In this document: piece after piece, positions 37,399 through 46,622 of the stretch
Position numbering within the stretch: position 1 is the stretch's first letter
How the letters are laid out: every line of letters begins with the position of its first letter
NCBI RefSeq assembly: GCF_001482195.1
Contig: NZ_KQ759763.1
Coordinates: 73,623-137,622 of the forward strand
Direction of reading: 5' to 3'
DNA length: 64,000 bases
DNA from: Luteimonas abyssi
Lineage (GTDB): Bacteria; Pseudomonadota; Gammaproteobacteria; Xanthomonadales; Xanthomonadaceae
Translations under genes and position numbers: made by a program
Notes under the pieces: generated by a model
Told to the model about the DNA's origin: nothing
What the model saw: the letters and a program-made list of their open reading frames with translations, nothing else
The model's database searches: none

Positions 37399-40300
37399 AT
37401 GTTCAAGCATGTCATCGAATCGGCGGTCCGCTTCCGCTGGGGGGTGGTGGTCGCCGCGGCCCTGCTCGCGTGCTACGGCCTCTTCCAGCTCGTCCGGTTG
37501 CCGGTCGACGCCGTCCCCGACATCACCAACCGCCAGGTCCAGATCAACACCGTCGCACCGGCGCTGTCGCCGGACCAGATCGAGCGCCAGGTCACCTATC
37601 CGCTGGAAACCGCGCTGGCCGGCATTCCCGGCCTCACCGGCACGCGTTCGCTGTCGCGCAACGGGTTCTCCCAGGTCACCGCGGTCTTCACCGACCGCAC
37701 CGATCTCTACTTCGCGCGGCAGCAGGTGGCCGAGCGCATGCGCGACGTCCAGGACGCTCTACCCGATGGCGTGAGCCCGAGACTGTCCGCGGTCACCACC
37801 GGCCTCGGCGAGGTGCTGATGTGGACGCTCGATTATGTGCCGTTCGATCCCGACGACACCGCCCCCGTCGATACCCCCGGATGGCAGCCGGACGGGGCCT
37901 ACCTCACGCCCGAGGGCGAGCGGTTGACGACCGCGCAGGCGCGGGCCACCTACCTGCGCACGGTGCAGGACTGGATCGTGGCGCCGCGGATGCGCACTTC
38001 ACCGGGGCTGGCCGAGGTCGACACCATCGGCGGTTACGTGAAGGAGTACGCGGTGCGTCCGGAGATCGAGCGGCTCGCGGCCTACGGGCTGGGCCTGTCC
38101 GATCTCGTGACGGCACTGGAGCGCGCCAACGTGCAGGCGGGCGCGGGTGTCGTCGAGCGTGCCGGCGAAGGTCTGGTGGTGCGCACCGATGCGCTGGCGC
38201 GGACCGTCGAGGACCTCGCCCAGGCACCGGTGGCGAACCGCGACGGCCTGGTGGTGCGGGTGTCGGATGTCGCCAGCGTCGACATCGGCCGTGCGCCGCG
38301 CCTGGGCGCCGCCACCCGCGACGGTCACGAAGCGGTGCTCGGCACGGCGTTGATGATCGCCGGCGGCAACAGCCGCACCGTGGCGCAGGCCGCGGCCGGG
38401 CGGCTGGCCGAGATCGGCCGGTCGCTGCCGCCCGGCATCGTGGCCGAGCCCGTGCTCGACCGCAGCGTACTGGTCAATGCGACGATCGCGACGGTCGCGC
38501 GCAACCTCACCGAAGGGGCGTTGCTGGTCGTCGCGGTGCTGTTCCTGCTGCTGGGCAACCTCCGCGCCGCCGCGATCACCGCGCTGGTGATCCCGTTGTC
38601 GTTCCTGTTCGCGGTCATCGGCATGAACCGCTTCGGGATCAGCGGCAATCTGATGAGTCTGGGCGCGCTGGACTTCGGGATCCTGGTGGACGGCGCGGTG
38701 ATCGTGGTCGAGGCGACCCTGCTGATGCTCGGCCGGAAACGCCAGGCGCTCGGACGCGCCCTGACCGCGACCGAGCGCCTAGGCGTCGCCGTGGCCGCGG
38801 CGCGGAAGATGGTGCGCCCGGCCGCGTTCGGGCAGCTGATCATCCTGCTGGTGTTCGCGCCGATCCTCACGCTCGAAGGGGTCGAGGGCAAGACCTTCCA
38901 GCCGATGGCGGCGACGTTCATGCTGGCCCTCGTCGGCGCGTTCGTCCTCTCGTTCACCTTCGTGCCGGCGATGGCGGCGCTGCTGGTGCGCGAGCCGAAG
39001 GCCGGCCATGCCGCGGAGGCCGAGGCGCACGGACACGACGGCGACGGCGCGCACGAGACGCGCCTGATCCGGTTGCTGCGGACGCGAGCGGAGCCGGTCA
39101 TCCGCAAGGCGGTGGCCCGGCCGGGGACGGTGCTGGCCGGCGCACTGGCGATGCTGCTGCTCGGCACGGCGACCTTCGTGTCGCTCGGGCGCGAGTTCAT
39201 GCCGACCCTGGACGAAGGCAATCTGGCGATGCAGGCCTTGCGCGTGCCGTCGGCATCGCTGGAGCAATCGCTGTCGATGCAGCGCGCACTGGAGGACGCG
39301 CTGGTCCGGGAACCCGAAGTGGCGACGGTCTTCTCGCGCACCGGGACTGCGGAAGCGGCGATCGACCCGATGCCGCCCAACATCACCGACAGCGTCATCG
39401 TGCTCGAGCCGCGTTCGCGATGGCCCGACCCCGGGTTGGACAAGGATGCGCTGGTGTCGCGGCTGGACGCGCTGCTCGGCGAGCAGATCGGTCATGCGTT
39501 CGAGTTCAGCCAACCGATCGAACTGCGCTTCAACGAGTTGATCTCGGGCGTGCGTACCGATCTCGCGGTGATGGTGTACGGCGAGGATTTCGACGTGCTG
39601 CAGGCCGTCGCCGAACAGGTCGCGACACGCCTGCGCGGCGTCGACGGTGCGGCGGACGTGCGTGTCGAGCAGGTCGCCGGGCTGCCGACGCTGACCGTGC
39701 GCGTCGACCACACCACCGCCGCGCGTTACGGCCTGACCGCGGCCGACGTCAGCGATGCCGTGGCGACCGGGATCGGCGGCACCGCGGCAGGCCGGGTATT
39801 CGAGGGGGATCGGCGCTTCGATGTCGTCGTGCGTCTCGACGCCGACGCGCGCAACGATCCGGCACGCCTCGAGGCACTGCCCATCGCCACGCCGTCGGGC
39901 GCGACGGTGCCGCTGGCCTCGGTGGCCAGGATCGACATCGCCGAGGGGCCGAACCAGATCAGCCGCCACGACGGCAGCCGGCGGGTGGTGGTGCAGGCCA
40001 ACGTGCGCGGGCGCGATCTCGGCGGCTTCGTCGACGCGGCCCAGGTGCAGGTGGCCGACGTGCCGCTGCCCGCAGGCGTGTCGTTGGCGTGGGGCGGCCA
40101 GTTCGAGAACCTGCAGCGGGCCGAGCGCCGGCTGGCGCTGGTGATCCCGGTGGTGTTCGTGCTGATCGGCGGCCTGCTCTATCTGGCGTTGGGATCGCTG
40201 CGCGAAGCCGGGCTGGTGTTCGTCTGCGTGCCGCTGGCGCTGGTGGGCGGTGCGCTGGCGCTGTGGTTGCGCGGGATGCCGTTCTCGGTGTCGGCGGCGG

Positions 40301-40647
40301 TCGGCTTCATCGCGGTGTCGGGCGTGGCGACGCTCAACGGTCTGGTGCTGCTGCAGGCGATCCACGAACGGCTGGATGCCGGCGATGCGGCATTCGACGC
40401 CGCGGTGGCCGGCGCGGCGAGCCGCCTGCGCGCGGTGGCGACGACGGCACTGGTGGCGATCGTCGGCTTCGTGCCGATGGCGATCGCGCGCGGCGCCGGC
40501 GCGGACGTCCAGAAGCCGCTCGCGACGGTGGTGATCGGCGGCCTGGTCACCGCGACGGTACTGACGCTGCTGGTGCTGCCGACGTTCGCTGCGCGTTTGT
40601 CTGCCGGGCGCCGACGCACGCATGAGGCGATCCCGGCGCCGGGATGA
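37399..40647 (+). CDS. czcA: CzcA-type heavy-metal RND efflux pump
   Basis: CzcA exports divalent cations from the periplasm using the proton gradient. The 1082-residue product has 12 membrane helices and two large periplasmic domains. Helix 4 carries DFGILVDGAVIVVE, the DFGxxxDGAxxxVE pattern of divalent-cation HME-RND pumps, with the acidic residues of proton relay. Other family marks are YPLETALAGIPG, RNLTEGALLVVAVLFLLLG and DEGNLAMQALRVP. A His/Glu-rich insert (~residues 535-552, HAAEAEAHGHDGDGAHE) is seen in the middle. Metal specificity (Co, Zn, Cd) cannot be read with certainty. Confidence 0.95.
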   Translation: MFKHVIESAVRFRWGVVVAAALLACYGLFQLVRLPVDAVPDITNRQVQINTVAPALSPDQIERQVTYPLETALAGIPGLTGTRSLSRNGFSQVTAVFTDRTDLYFARQQVAERMRDVQDALPDGVSPRLSAVTTGLGEVLMWTLDYVPFDPDDTAPVDTPGWQPDGAYLTPEGERLTTAQARATYLRTVQDWIVAPRMRTSPGLAEVDTIGGYVKEYAVRPEIERLAAYGLGLSDLVTALERANVQAGAGVVERAGEGLVVRTDALARTVEDLAQAPVANRDGLVVRVSDVASVDIGRAPRLGAATRDGHEAVLGTALMIAGGNSRTVAQAAAGRLAEIGRSLPPGIVAEPVLDRSVLVNATIATVARNLTEGALLVVAVLFLLLGNLRAAAITALVIPLSFLFAVIGMNRFGISGNLMSLGALDFGILVDGAVIVVEATLLMLGRKRQALGRALTATERLGVAVAAARKMVRPAAFGQLIILLVFAPILTLEGVEGKTFQPMAATFMLALVGAFVLSFTFVPAMAALLVREPKAGHAAEAEAHGHDGDGAHETRLIRLLRTRAEPVIRKAVARPGTVLAGALAMLLLGTATFVSLGREFMPTLDEGNLAMQALRVPSASLEQSLSMQRALEDALVREPEVATVFSRTGTAEAAIDPMPPNITDSVIVLEPRSRWPDPGLDKDALVSRLDALLGEQIGHAFEFSQPIELRFNELISGVRTDLAVMVYGEDFDVLQAVAEQVATRLRGVDGAADVRVEQVAGLPTLTVRVDHTTAARYGLTAADVSDAVATGIGGTAAGRVFEGDRRFDVVVRLDADARNDPARLEALPIATPSGATVPLASVARIDIAEGPNQISRHDGSRRVVVQANVRGRDLGGFVDAAQVQVADVPLPAGVSLAWGGQFENLQRAERRLALVIPVVFVLIGGLLYLALGSLREAGLVFVCVPLALVGGALALWLRGMPFSVSAAVGFIAVSGVATLNGLVLLQAIHERLDAGDAAFDAAVAGAASRLRAVATTALVAIVGFVPMAIARGAGADVQKPLATVVIGGLVTATVLTLLVLPTFAARLSAGRRRTHEAIPAPG

Positions 40648-40715
40648 GCGGCCCGGCGCCGGGTGTGTCCGGGGCGGCGGCGGGGCGCTTTTCGCCCGGC
40701 GGAGTGCCACGACGC

Positions 40716-40745
40716 ACACGGAGGCGGGCGGGCCCGCCTCCGTGT
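40716..40745. terminator. Bidirectional terminator, czcA / amidohydrolase
   Basis: ACACGGAGGCGGG and CCCGCCTCCGTGT form a 13-bp perfect stem with a four-base loop, 68 bases after czcA and 28 bases beyond the end of the convergent amidohydrolase gene. Confidence 0.8.
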
Positions 40746-40773
40746 CTTCACTGCAGTGATGCGGACCTCGCCT

Positions 40774-42084
40774 TCAACGTCCGTAGGCGCGTGGCAGGCC
40801 ACCCTGTGCGGCCGGCACGGCAGGACGCAGGTAGCGGTCGCGCAGTTCGGTCTGCCGTGAACGCATCGGGATCGCGCGACCGTCGAACCAGGTCTGCTCG
40901 GCCACGTGCGCCACGTCGAGCGGGTCGCCGCTCCACAGCACCAGGTCCGCGCGCTGGCCCGGTGCGATGGTGCCGATGCCCTGCACGCCGAGCGTCTCCG
41001 CCGGCACCCGGGTCAGGCCGGCGAGCGCCGCGTCCCACGGCAGGCCGTGGGCGACCGCGTTGCCGGCCAGCTGGCGCAGCTTGCGCGCGTTGTGGGCGGC
41101 GTCGCTCGATTGCGCGAACGACACCGCGACACCGGCGGCCTGCAGCCGCGCGGCATTCTCCAGCGTGGCGTGCAGCTGGTCGAAGCTGTCGGGCAGGTTG
41201 TTCAGCGGATCGACGAACACCGGCACGTTGGCCGCCGCGAGTTCGCTCGCCGCCCGCCAGCCTTCGGCGCCGCCCGCCACGGCCACGCGTACGCCGTGAC
41301 GACGCGCCCAGCGCAGCAGCTGGCGGATGTCGGCGGCGCGGTCGACCGCGACCATCAGACGCCCGTTGCCGTCCAGATAGCGGGTCAGCGCCGCCCGGCC
41401 GGCCGGGGTGAGCAGGGCGGCGTGCGAGTCGGCGGGAATGCGGCCGCGCGCTTCGTCGATCAACTGGTCGAGCAGCATCCACTGGCCCGCACGCGACTCG
41501 CCGGCGAGGTTGGCGCCACGTGCGCCCAACTGCACGAACAGCACGCGCGGACCGGCGGGGTCGACACTGCCGTCCAGCCGCATCGGCGCGCCTTGGCCGG
41601 CGACGATCGAGCCGCCGGCGGTGGCGCCCGCGCTGAGCAGGTGGAAGCCCACGCCTTCGGCGGTCGCCACCGGACGCAGCAAGGTGTCCGGGTTGTAGGC
41701 CAGGGTCACGTCGAACTCGGGGCGCACCACCATGTCCTTGGCGCCGCTGCCCAGCGCCAGGCTGCCGTCGGCGGTGGTGCGCTCGCCGGAGACCTCTTCC
41801 ACGCCGAGGCCGTTGATGCCGCCGAACAGGCTCGGTGTCAGCGGGCGACCGTCGGCCTCGATCACCGGTGCGCCGCCGGCCGACAGGCCGGGGCCGATCT
41901 CCGCCACCCGGCCGCCCCGCACGAGGACGTCGGTGGCCTGCAGCGTGCCGCGTGCGGTCGCGGTGTGCACGGTGGCATTGCGGATCAGCAGATCCTGGGC
42001 GGCGACGGGCAGCGCCAGCGCCGTGGCGAAGACGGCGGCGGCGAGTGCAGCGGCCAGCGGCCGTGATGCGATGCGGCGGCTCAC
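40774..42084 (-). CDS. Secreted amidohydrolase-like protein lacking the HxH metal site
   Basis: The 436-residue product starts at GTG 42084, with GGAGG upstream, and overlaps the preceding gene by four bases. It has a signal peptide ending LPVAAQ. The beta-sandwich and the end of an amidohydrolase fold are clear (LIRNATVHTATARGTL, GTIAPGQRADLVLWSGDPLD). However, where the first strand should end in HxH, the sequence reads TPSLFGGINGLG (near residue 86), so the binuclear metal site cannot form there. The large central region has few His. A non-catalytic partner or scaffold for the upstream enzyme is the likely role; this is inference. Confidence 0.8.
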   Translation of the reverse strand: MSRRIASRPLAAALAAAVFATALALPVAAQDLLIRNATVHTATARGTLQATDVLVRGGRVAEIGPGLSAGGAPVIEADGRPLTPSLFGGINGLGVEEVSGERTTADGSLALGSGAKDMVVRPEFDVTLAYNPDTLLRPVATAEGVGFHLLSAGATAGGSIVAGQGAPMRLDGSVDPAGPRVLFVQLGARGANLAGESRAGQWMLLDQLIDEARGRIPADSHAALLTPAGRAALTRYLDGNGRLMVAVDRAADIRQLLRWARRHGVRVAVAGGAEGWRAASELAAANVPVFVDPLNNLPDSFDQLHATLENAARLQAAGVAVSFAQSSDAAHNARKLRQLAGNAVAHGLPWDAALAGLTRVPAETLGVQGIGTIAPGQRADLVLWSGDPLDVAHVAEQTWFDGRAIPMRSRQTELRDRYLRPAVPAAQGGLPRAYGR

Positions 42085-43607
42085 GGGGCACCTCCCGTCG
42101 CGGCCTGCGCGGACACGGCGGAGGCGTGCGTCGGTCCGTTCTGGCGGGCGACGCCGCGATCGGATGCGCGCGGGGGCGGTGCGGTCGCGTCCTGGCCGAG
42201 CATGAAATCCGACACCGGCTGGCGCGCGGGATCGGCACGGTCGTAGAGGCGCGCACCGTCGATGTACACCTGTTCGGCCAAGGCATAGCTGCCGAACGGA
42301 TCGCGGTTCCACACCACCACGTCGGCCATCTTGCCGACCTCCAGCGTGCCGGTCTGTTCGAGGATGCCCATCGAGCGTGCGGGATTGCGGGTGATCCAGG
42401 TGATCGCGCGCTCGGGCGCGATGTCGAGGCCGGCGCGTCGCGCGCTGGCCATCACCTTGGCGGCCTCCTGGTTGAGGCGCTGGATGCCCTCGCCGGAATC
42501 CGAATGCACGATCGCGCAGCTGTTCTCCGGGCGGTCGACCAGGGCGACGTTCTCCTGGATGCCGTCGTAGGCCTCCATCTTGAAGCCCCACCAGTCGGCC
42601 CAGAGCGCGCCGCAGACCCCGGCCTCGGCCAGTTCGTCGGCGAGCTTGTAGGCCTCCACACCGTGGTGGAACGCGGCGATCTCGAAGTCGAACTCCTGCG
42701 CCAGTGCGAGCATCGTCGCCATTTCGTCGGCGCGGTAGCAGTGGATGTGGACCAGGATGTCGCCGTTGAGCGCGCCGGCCAGCGTGTCCAGGCGCAGATC
42801 GCGCTTGCCGCCGTTGTCGCCGCCGCTGCTGTCGGCGTTGCTGCCGCCGCGACTGCCGCCGCGGCCGCTTCGCCGCGAACCGTCGTCCTCGGAGCGGGTG
42901 TTGCGGGTGCGGTACTCGGCGGCATCGATGAACGCGGCGCGGAAGCCGGCCACGTTGCCCATGCGCGTGGCCGGGCCGCCCTTGTCGCCGTAGACGCGTT
43001 TCGGATTCTCGCCGCAGGCCATTTTCAGCCCGTGCGGCGCGCCGGGAAACTTCATCGCCTGCACGCCGGTGGCGGCGACGTTCTTGAGCGTCACCCCGCG
43101 GCCGCCGAACAGGTTGGCCGAACCGGGCAGGATCTGCAGCGCGGTCACGCCGCCGGCCAGTGCGGCGGCGAAGCCGGGATCCTGCGGCCACACCGAATGC
43201 TCGGCCCAGACCGCGGCGGTGTTCGGGCTGGTCATCTCGTTGCCGTCGCTGTGCGCGCGCACACCCGGGCTCGGATAGACGCCGAGGTGCGAATGCACGT
43301 CGATCAGGCCCGGCGTGACCCACTTGCCGGCGCCGTCGACCACGCTGGCGCCTTCGGGCGCGTCGAGTCCGGCACCCACGGCCTGGATGCGGCCCTCGGC
43401 CAGCAACACATCGGTGTTCTCCAGGCGCTCGCCGGTACCCGTGAGCACGGTGGCACCGCGGATCAGCACCGGTGCGCTGGCGATCGGCGCGTAGGTGCTG
43501 GGATAGGGATCGTGGGCGAAGCGGGCGGCGCCGCGTGGCGCATCCTGGGCCAGCGCGGGCGCGATGGCGAGCGCCGCGACGAGCGCGGCGGCGAGCGGTT
43601 TGAGCAT
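42081..43607 (-). CDS. Secreted amidohydrolase
   Basis: The 508-residue product has a signal peptide (ending APALAQ), so it acts in the periplasm. It belongs to the metal-dependent amidohydrolase superfamily, which cleaves amide or C-N bonds: GKWVTPGLIDVHSHLG gives the HxH metal ligands near residues 103-105, and further ligands are likely in LVHIHCYRADEM, FHHGVEA and IVHSDSGEGIQR. The C-terminal GTLEVGKMADVVVWNRDPF is typical. A Gly/Ser/Asp/Arg-rich insert at ~residues 235-265 interrupts the barrel. It overlaps a degenerate paralogue by four bases. Imidazolonepropionase-like enzymes are closest by pattern; the substrate is unknown. Confidence 0.85.
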   Translation of the reverse strand: MLKPLAAALVAALAIAPALAQDAPRGAARFAHDPYPSTYAPIASAPVLIRGATVLTGTGERLENTDVLLAEGRIQAVGAGLDAPEGASVVDGAGKWVTPGLIDVHSHLGVYPSPGVRAHSDGNEMTSPNTAAVWAEHSVWPQDPGFAAALAGGVTALQILPGSANLFGGRGVTLKNVAATGVQAMKFPGAPHGLKMACGENPKRVYGDKGGPATRMGNVAGFRAAFIDAAEYRTRNTRSEDDGSRRSGRGGSRGGSNADSSGGDNGGKRDLRLDTLAGALNGDILVHIHCYRADEMATMLALAQEFDFEIAAFHHGVEAYKLADELAEAGVCGALWADWWGFKMEAYDGIQENVALVDRPENSCAIVHSDSGEGIQRLNQEAAKVMASARRAGLDIAPERAITWITRNPARSMGILEQTGTLEVGKMADVVVWNRDPFGSYALAEQVYIDGARLYDRADPARQPVSDFMLGQDATAPPPRASDRGVARQNGPTHASAVSAQAATGGAP

Positions 43608-43889
43608 GTGGGTTCCCCGGAACGGACGGCAGTCAACCCACTGAACTTAGCCGGCGTACGACGCTGCTGCCAAGATGACCATGGTCATGGTCGGGTCGAC
43701 GAAGCGCCCGCTTCGGGACTTCCGTCGCGATGCCGGCACGGGAGAAGGTGGAACGCTTGCCGGCGCGAGTCCCGATGCGACGCCGCTCGCGCGGTTCGCG
43801 AAGACAGCGCTTCCGGACCAGTCCCCCCGTTCCCCGCATCCGCTCGTCAGGCGTCGGCCGTAGAATGACGGCACGTTGAAGGAGCTCGT

Positions 43890-44666
43890 ATGAAGGACAA
43901 GGCGCAGATCGTCGACAACTGGCTGCCGCGCTATACCGGCGTACCGCTGGACGGCTTCGGCGAGCACATCCTGCTGACCAATTTCGGCGGCTACCTCGCC
44001 CATTTCGCGCGCATGACCGGTGCCCAGATCGTCGGTGCCGACCGGCCGATGCCCAGCGCCACCGCCGACGGCATCACCATGATCAACTTCGGCATGGGCA
44101 GCCCGAACGCGGCCACGATGATGGACCTGCTGTCGGCCATCGCGCCGAAGTCGGTGTTGTTCCTGGGCAAGTGCGGTGGCCTCAAGCGCAAGAACCAGCT
44201 CGGCGATCTGGTCCTGCCGATCGCCGCGATCCGCGGCGACGGCACCAGCGACGATTACCTGCCGCCGGAAGTGCCCGCATTGCCGGCGTTCGCCCTGCAG
44301 CGCGCGGTGTCGACCACGATCCGCGACCTCGGTCTCGATTACTGGACCGGCACCGTGTTCACCACCAACCGCCGCGTCTGGGAGCACGACGAGGCCTTCA
44401 AGGACCGCTTGCGTGCGATGCGCTGCATGGCCATCGACATGGAGACGGCGACGGTGTTCGCGGCCGGTTTCGCGAACAGGATCCCGTGCGGCGCGCTGCT
44501 GCTGGTGTCCGACCAGCCGATGGTGCCGGAAGGGGTCAAGACCGAAGCCAGCGACGCGCGGGTGAGCGCGGATTTCGTCGAGTCGCACATCCGCATCGGC
44601 ATCGAGGCGCTGCGCCTGATCCGCCGTCACGGCAAGTCGGTGCGTCACCTGAGGTTCGACGAATGA
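43890..44666 (+). CDS. amn: AMP nucleosidase (short form)
   Basis: AMP nucleosidase hydrolyses AMP to adenine and ribose 5-phosphate in the cytoplasm and so adjusts the adenylate pool. The 258-residue product is the catalytic half only, as in many Xanthomonadaceae and Bacteroidetes; E. coli Amn is about twice as long. The nucleoside-phosphorylase fold shows in MINFGMGSPNAATMMDLL, VLFLGKCGGL, the CMAIDMETATVFAAGF region (Glu and Asp of the active site) and LLVSDQPMVPEGVK. AAGGAG precedes ATG 43890. It overlaps the next gene by four bases. Confidence 0.9.
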   Translation: MKDKAQIVDNWLPRYTGVPLDGFGEHILLTNFGGYLAHFARMTGAQIVGADRPMPSATADGITMINFGMGSPNAATMMDLLSAIAPKSVLFLGKCGGLKRKNQLGDLVLPIAAIRGDGTSDDYLPPEVPALPAFALQRAVSTTIRDLGLDYWTGTVFTTNRRVWEHDEAFKDRLRAMRCMAIDMETATVFAAGFANRIPCGALLLVSDQPMVPEGVKTEASDARVSADFVESHIRIGIEALRLIRRHGKSVRHLRFDE

Positions 44667-46012
44667 GCCTGCATGTGGGGGCGGCGAGCCGGTTGCCACG
44701 CGCATGGCGCGCGCTGCTGCTGGCGGCGCTGTGCGTGCCCTGGGCGGCCCAGGCCTGCGAGATGCCGGCGCCTGACGGGGCGTCTCCGGTCGGCATGCAG
44801 CGTTTCGAATTGGTGGACCCGTCGCGCATCGGCGTGCGTGGCGATACCGCCGGCGTGCCGCGCACGCTGCCGGCGCTGGTCTGGTACCCGGCGGCCGCGG
44901 CCGGGCCGCCGCGGCGCTACCTCACCGCCGACGAGGCACGGGCGCAGTTGCCGGCGCTGGCGCGCAACCTGCGCTACGACCCGGAGCGGCTGGCCGGCAT
45001 CGACGACTGCACCACCTACGCCACCGAAGGTGCGCCGCCGGCCGAAGTGTCCGCGAGCTTCCCGCTGGTCGTGCTCAGTCACGGCTTCTTCGTGTACCCC
45101 GCGCAGAACACGGTGCTGGCGGAACATCTCGCCAGCCACGGCTACGTGGTGGTGGCGATCGGCCACCCCGGCGACGCGGTCGACCTGGCCTTGGCCGACG
45201 GTCGTGTCGTGCCGACCAACATGGAGGACGAGAAGCCGGATTTCCTCGCCTGGCGCAGCGCCTTCCACGGCGCCGCCGAGCATGCCGAGCGCGCGCCGTT
45301 GATCGACGGCTATGCCGCCGCGTTGGCCGGCAGCCGGCTGGGCGACAGCGTCGCCAGCTGGCGCGACGACATGTTGTTCGCGGCGGACACGCTCTCGGCC
45401 GCCAGCGAAACGCTGCCCGAACGCGTGCGCGCGGTGCTGCGCACGGCCGACCCGGGGCGGCTGGCGCTGGCCGGGATGTCGTTCGGTGGCTCCACCGCAG
45501 CCACCGCCTGCCGCCTGCGCCCGGCATGCCGGGCGGTGATCAGCCTCGACGGCCAGAACTTCGATCCCGAGCTGTTCGACGCCGAGCTCGGCCGCCCGTT
45601 GCTGCTGCTGCTCAGCGACTGGGTCCGCTTCCCGATGTACGACGGCCTGCCGTCGCCGGCGACGTTCAACCCGAACGACTATGCCTACGAGCGCTGGGAC
45701 CGGCTCGGCGCGAGCCCCATGCCGAAAGTGCGGTTGCGCGTGCCCGGCACCCGCCACATGGCCTTCAGCGATCTGCCCCTGCTGATGCGCGGAGGCGACC
45801 GGGTCGCCGATTTCGGCGACGCCGACCCGGACGCGACCGCGCGGGCGATCGCCGCGGTCACCCGCGCGTTTCTGGACATGCACGTGGGCGACGGCGGCGA
45901 GCAGGCGCTCATGCGCGCCGTGGACGAAAGCGGCTTCGTGCCGCACGACCCCGCATCGACGCGCGAGTGGGTCCGTGGTGGCGGCGCGCGTCCGGGGATG
46001 TCGACGCCGTAA
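44663..46012 (+). CDS. PAF-acetylhydrolase-like secreted serine hydrolase
   Basis: The 449-residue product has a signal peptide ending AAQAC (the Cys follows AWAAQA, so lipidation is not obvious). It has the alpha/beta hydrolase fold: oxyanion region FPLVVLSHGFFVYP, nucleophile Ser273 in AGMSFGGST, Asp296 in ISLDGQN, and His365 in GTRHMAF. The 23-residue distance between Ser and Asp equals that of plasma PAF acetylhydrolase. The substrate may be an acyl ester such as an oxidised phospholipid. It starts inside the amn stop, so they are translated together. Confidence 0.8.
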   Translation: MSLHVGAASRLPRAWRALLLAALCVPWAAQACEMPAPDGASPVGMQRFELVDPSRIGVRGDTAGVPRTLPALVWYPAAAAGPPRRYLTADEARAQLPALARNLRYDPERLAGIDDCTTYATEGAPPAEVSASFPLVVLSHGFFVYPAQNTVLAEHLASHGYVVVAIGHPGDAVDLALADGRVVPTNMEDEKPDFLAWRSAFHGAAEHAERAPLIDGYAAALAGSRLGDSVASWRDDMLFAADTLSAASETLPERVRAVLRTADPGRLALAGMSFGGSTAATACRLRPACRAVISLDGQNFDPELFDAELGRPLLLLLSDWVRFPMYDGLPSPATFNPNDYAYERWDRLGASPMPKVRLRVPGTRHMAFSDLPLLMRGGDRVADFGDADPDATARAIAAVTRAFLDMHVGDGGEQALMRAVDESGFVPHDPASTREWVRGGGARPGMSTP

Positions 46013-46285
46013 CCGCAGCTTCCGACGCGACTCGAAGCCGGTGCCCTGACACGGGCGGTCGACACGGCGGGCGTCGTCCGCCACGAGGCGGCCCCGGCCC
46101 GTGTGCGGGCACACCAGAGGACGTCGTCGGGATCCCGACGCCGCCGGCAGGTCGACCGGCCCGGCGCCGATACGTTCTCTTCTCGCCTCAGCTGTTAGGG
46201 TGTGTGCCCGATACCGGACGACGCGCCAGGTCGCCGCATCTTCCGCAACGCCGCACCGAGCCCGGATGCCGGCTGGAGAATTCCC

Positions 46286-46510
46286 TTGAATCCCCGCGAG
46301 ATCGCAGAGGCCGCCCTGGCGGATCTGGATAACGAACTGTCGCGCCTGCGCGCGGCGAATGCGCCTGCGCTGTCGGTCCTGTCGAGCTTCGCCGGTACGG
46401 CCGATGCCGTCCGTGCGATGCTTCCGCCCGAGCAGACCCCGTGGCTCGCCGACCGGCTGAAGGCACTGGCGATACGTCATGCCCTGCCGATCACCGATCT
46501 GTTTCAATAG
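46286..46510 (+). CDS. Small helical protein of unknown function
   Basis: The 74-residue product starts at TTG 46286 with GGAG seven bases upstream; the frame is open back to 46202 but the upstream part looks unstructured. The sequence is mostly helical and charged (LNPREIAEAALADLDNELSR, then a hydrophobic ALSVLSSFAGTADAVRAM). I recognise no family. It lies 112 bases upstream of the GAF/pseudo-kinase gene and may share its message. The weaker start and length mean moderate confidence. Confidence 0.5.
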   Translation: MNPREIAEAALADLDNELSRLRAANAPALSVLSSFAGTADAVRAMLPPEQTPWLADRLKALAIRHALPITDLFQ

Positions 46511-46622
46511 CGTCGCACACGGCATCAGGGGGTGCCCGACGGGCGGGTCGCATGTGGCGACGCGCGATGCCAGCGCTGTGCGATGCGCGGCACCGTGGGG
46601 GCAAGAAGAGGAGGGGCGGGGC

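Noticed and set aside
43674-43697. Short palindrome GACCATGGTC between the amidohydrolase and amn genes
   Set aside because: It is only ten bases, in a GC-rich gap, and sits far from the likely promoter of either gene.
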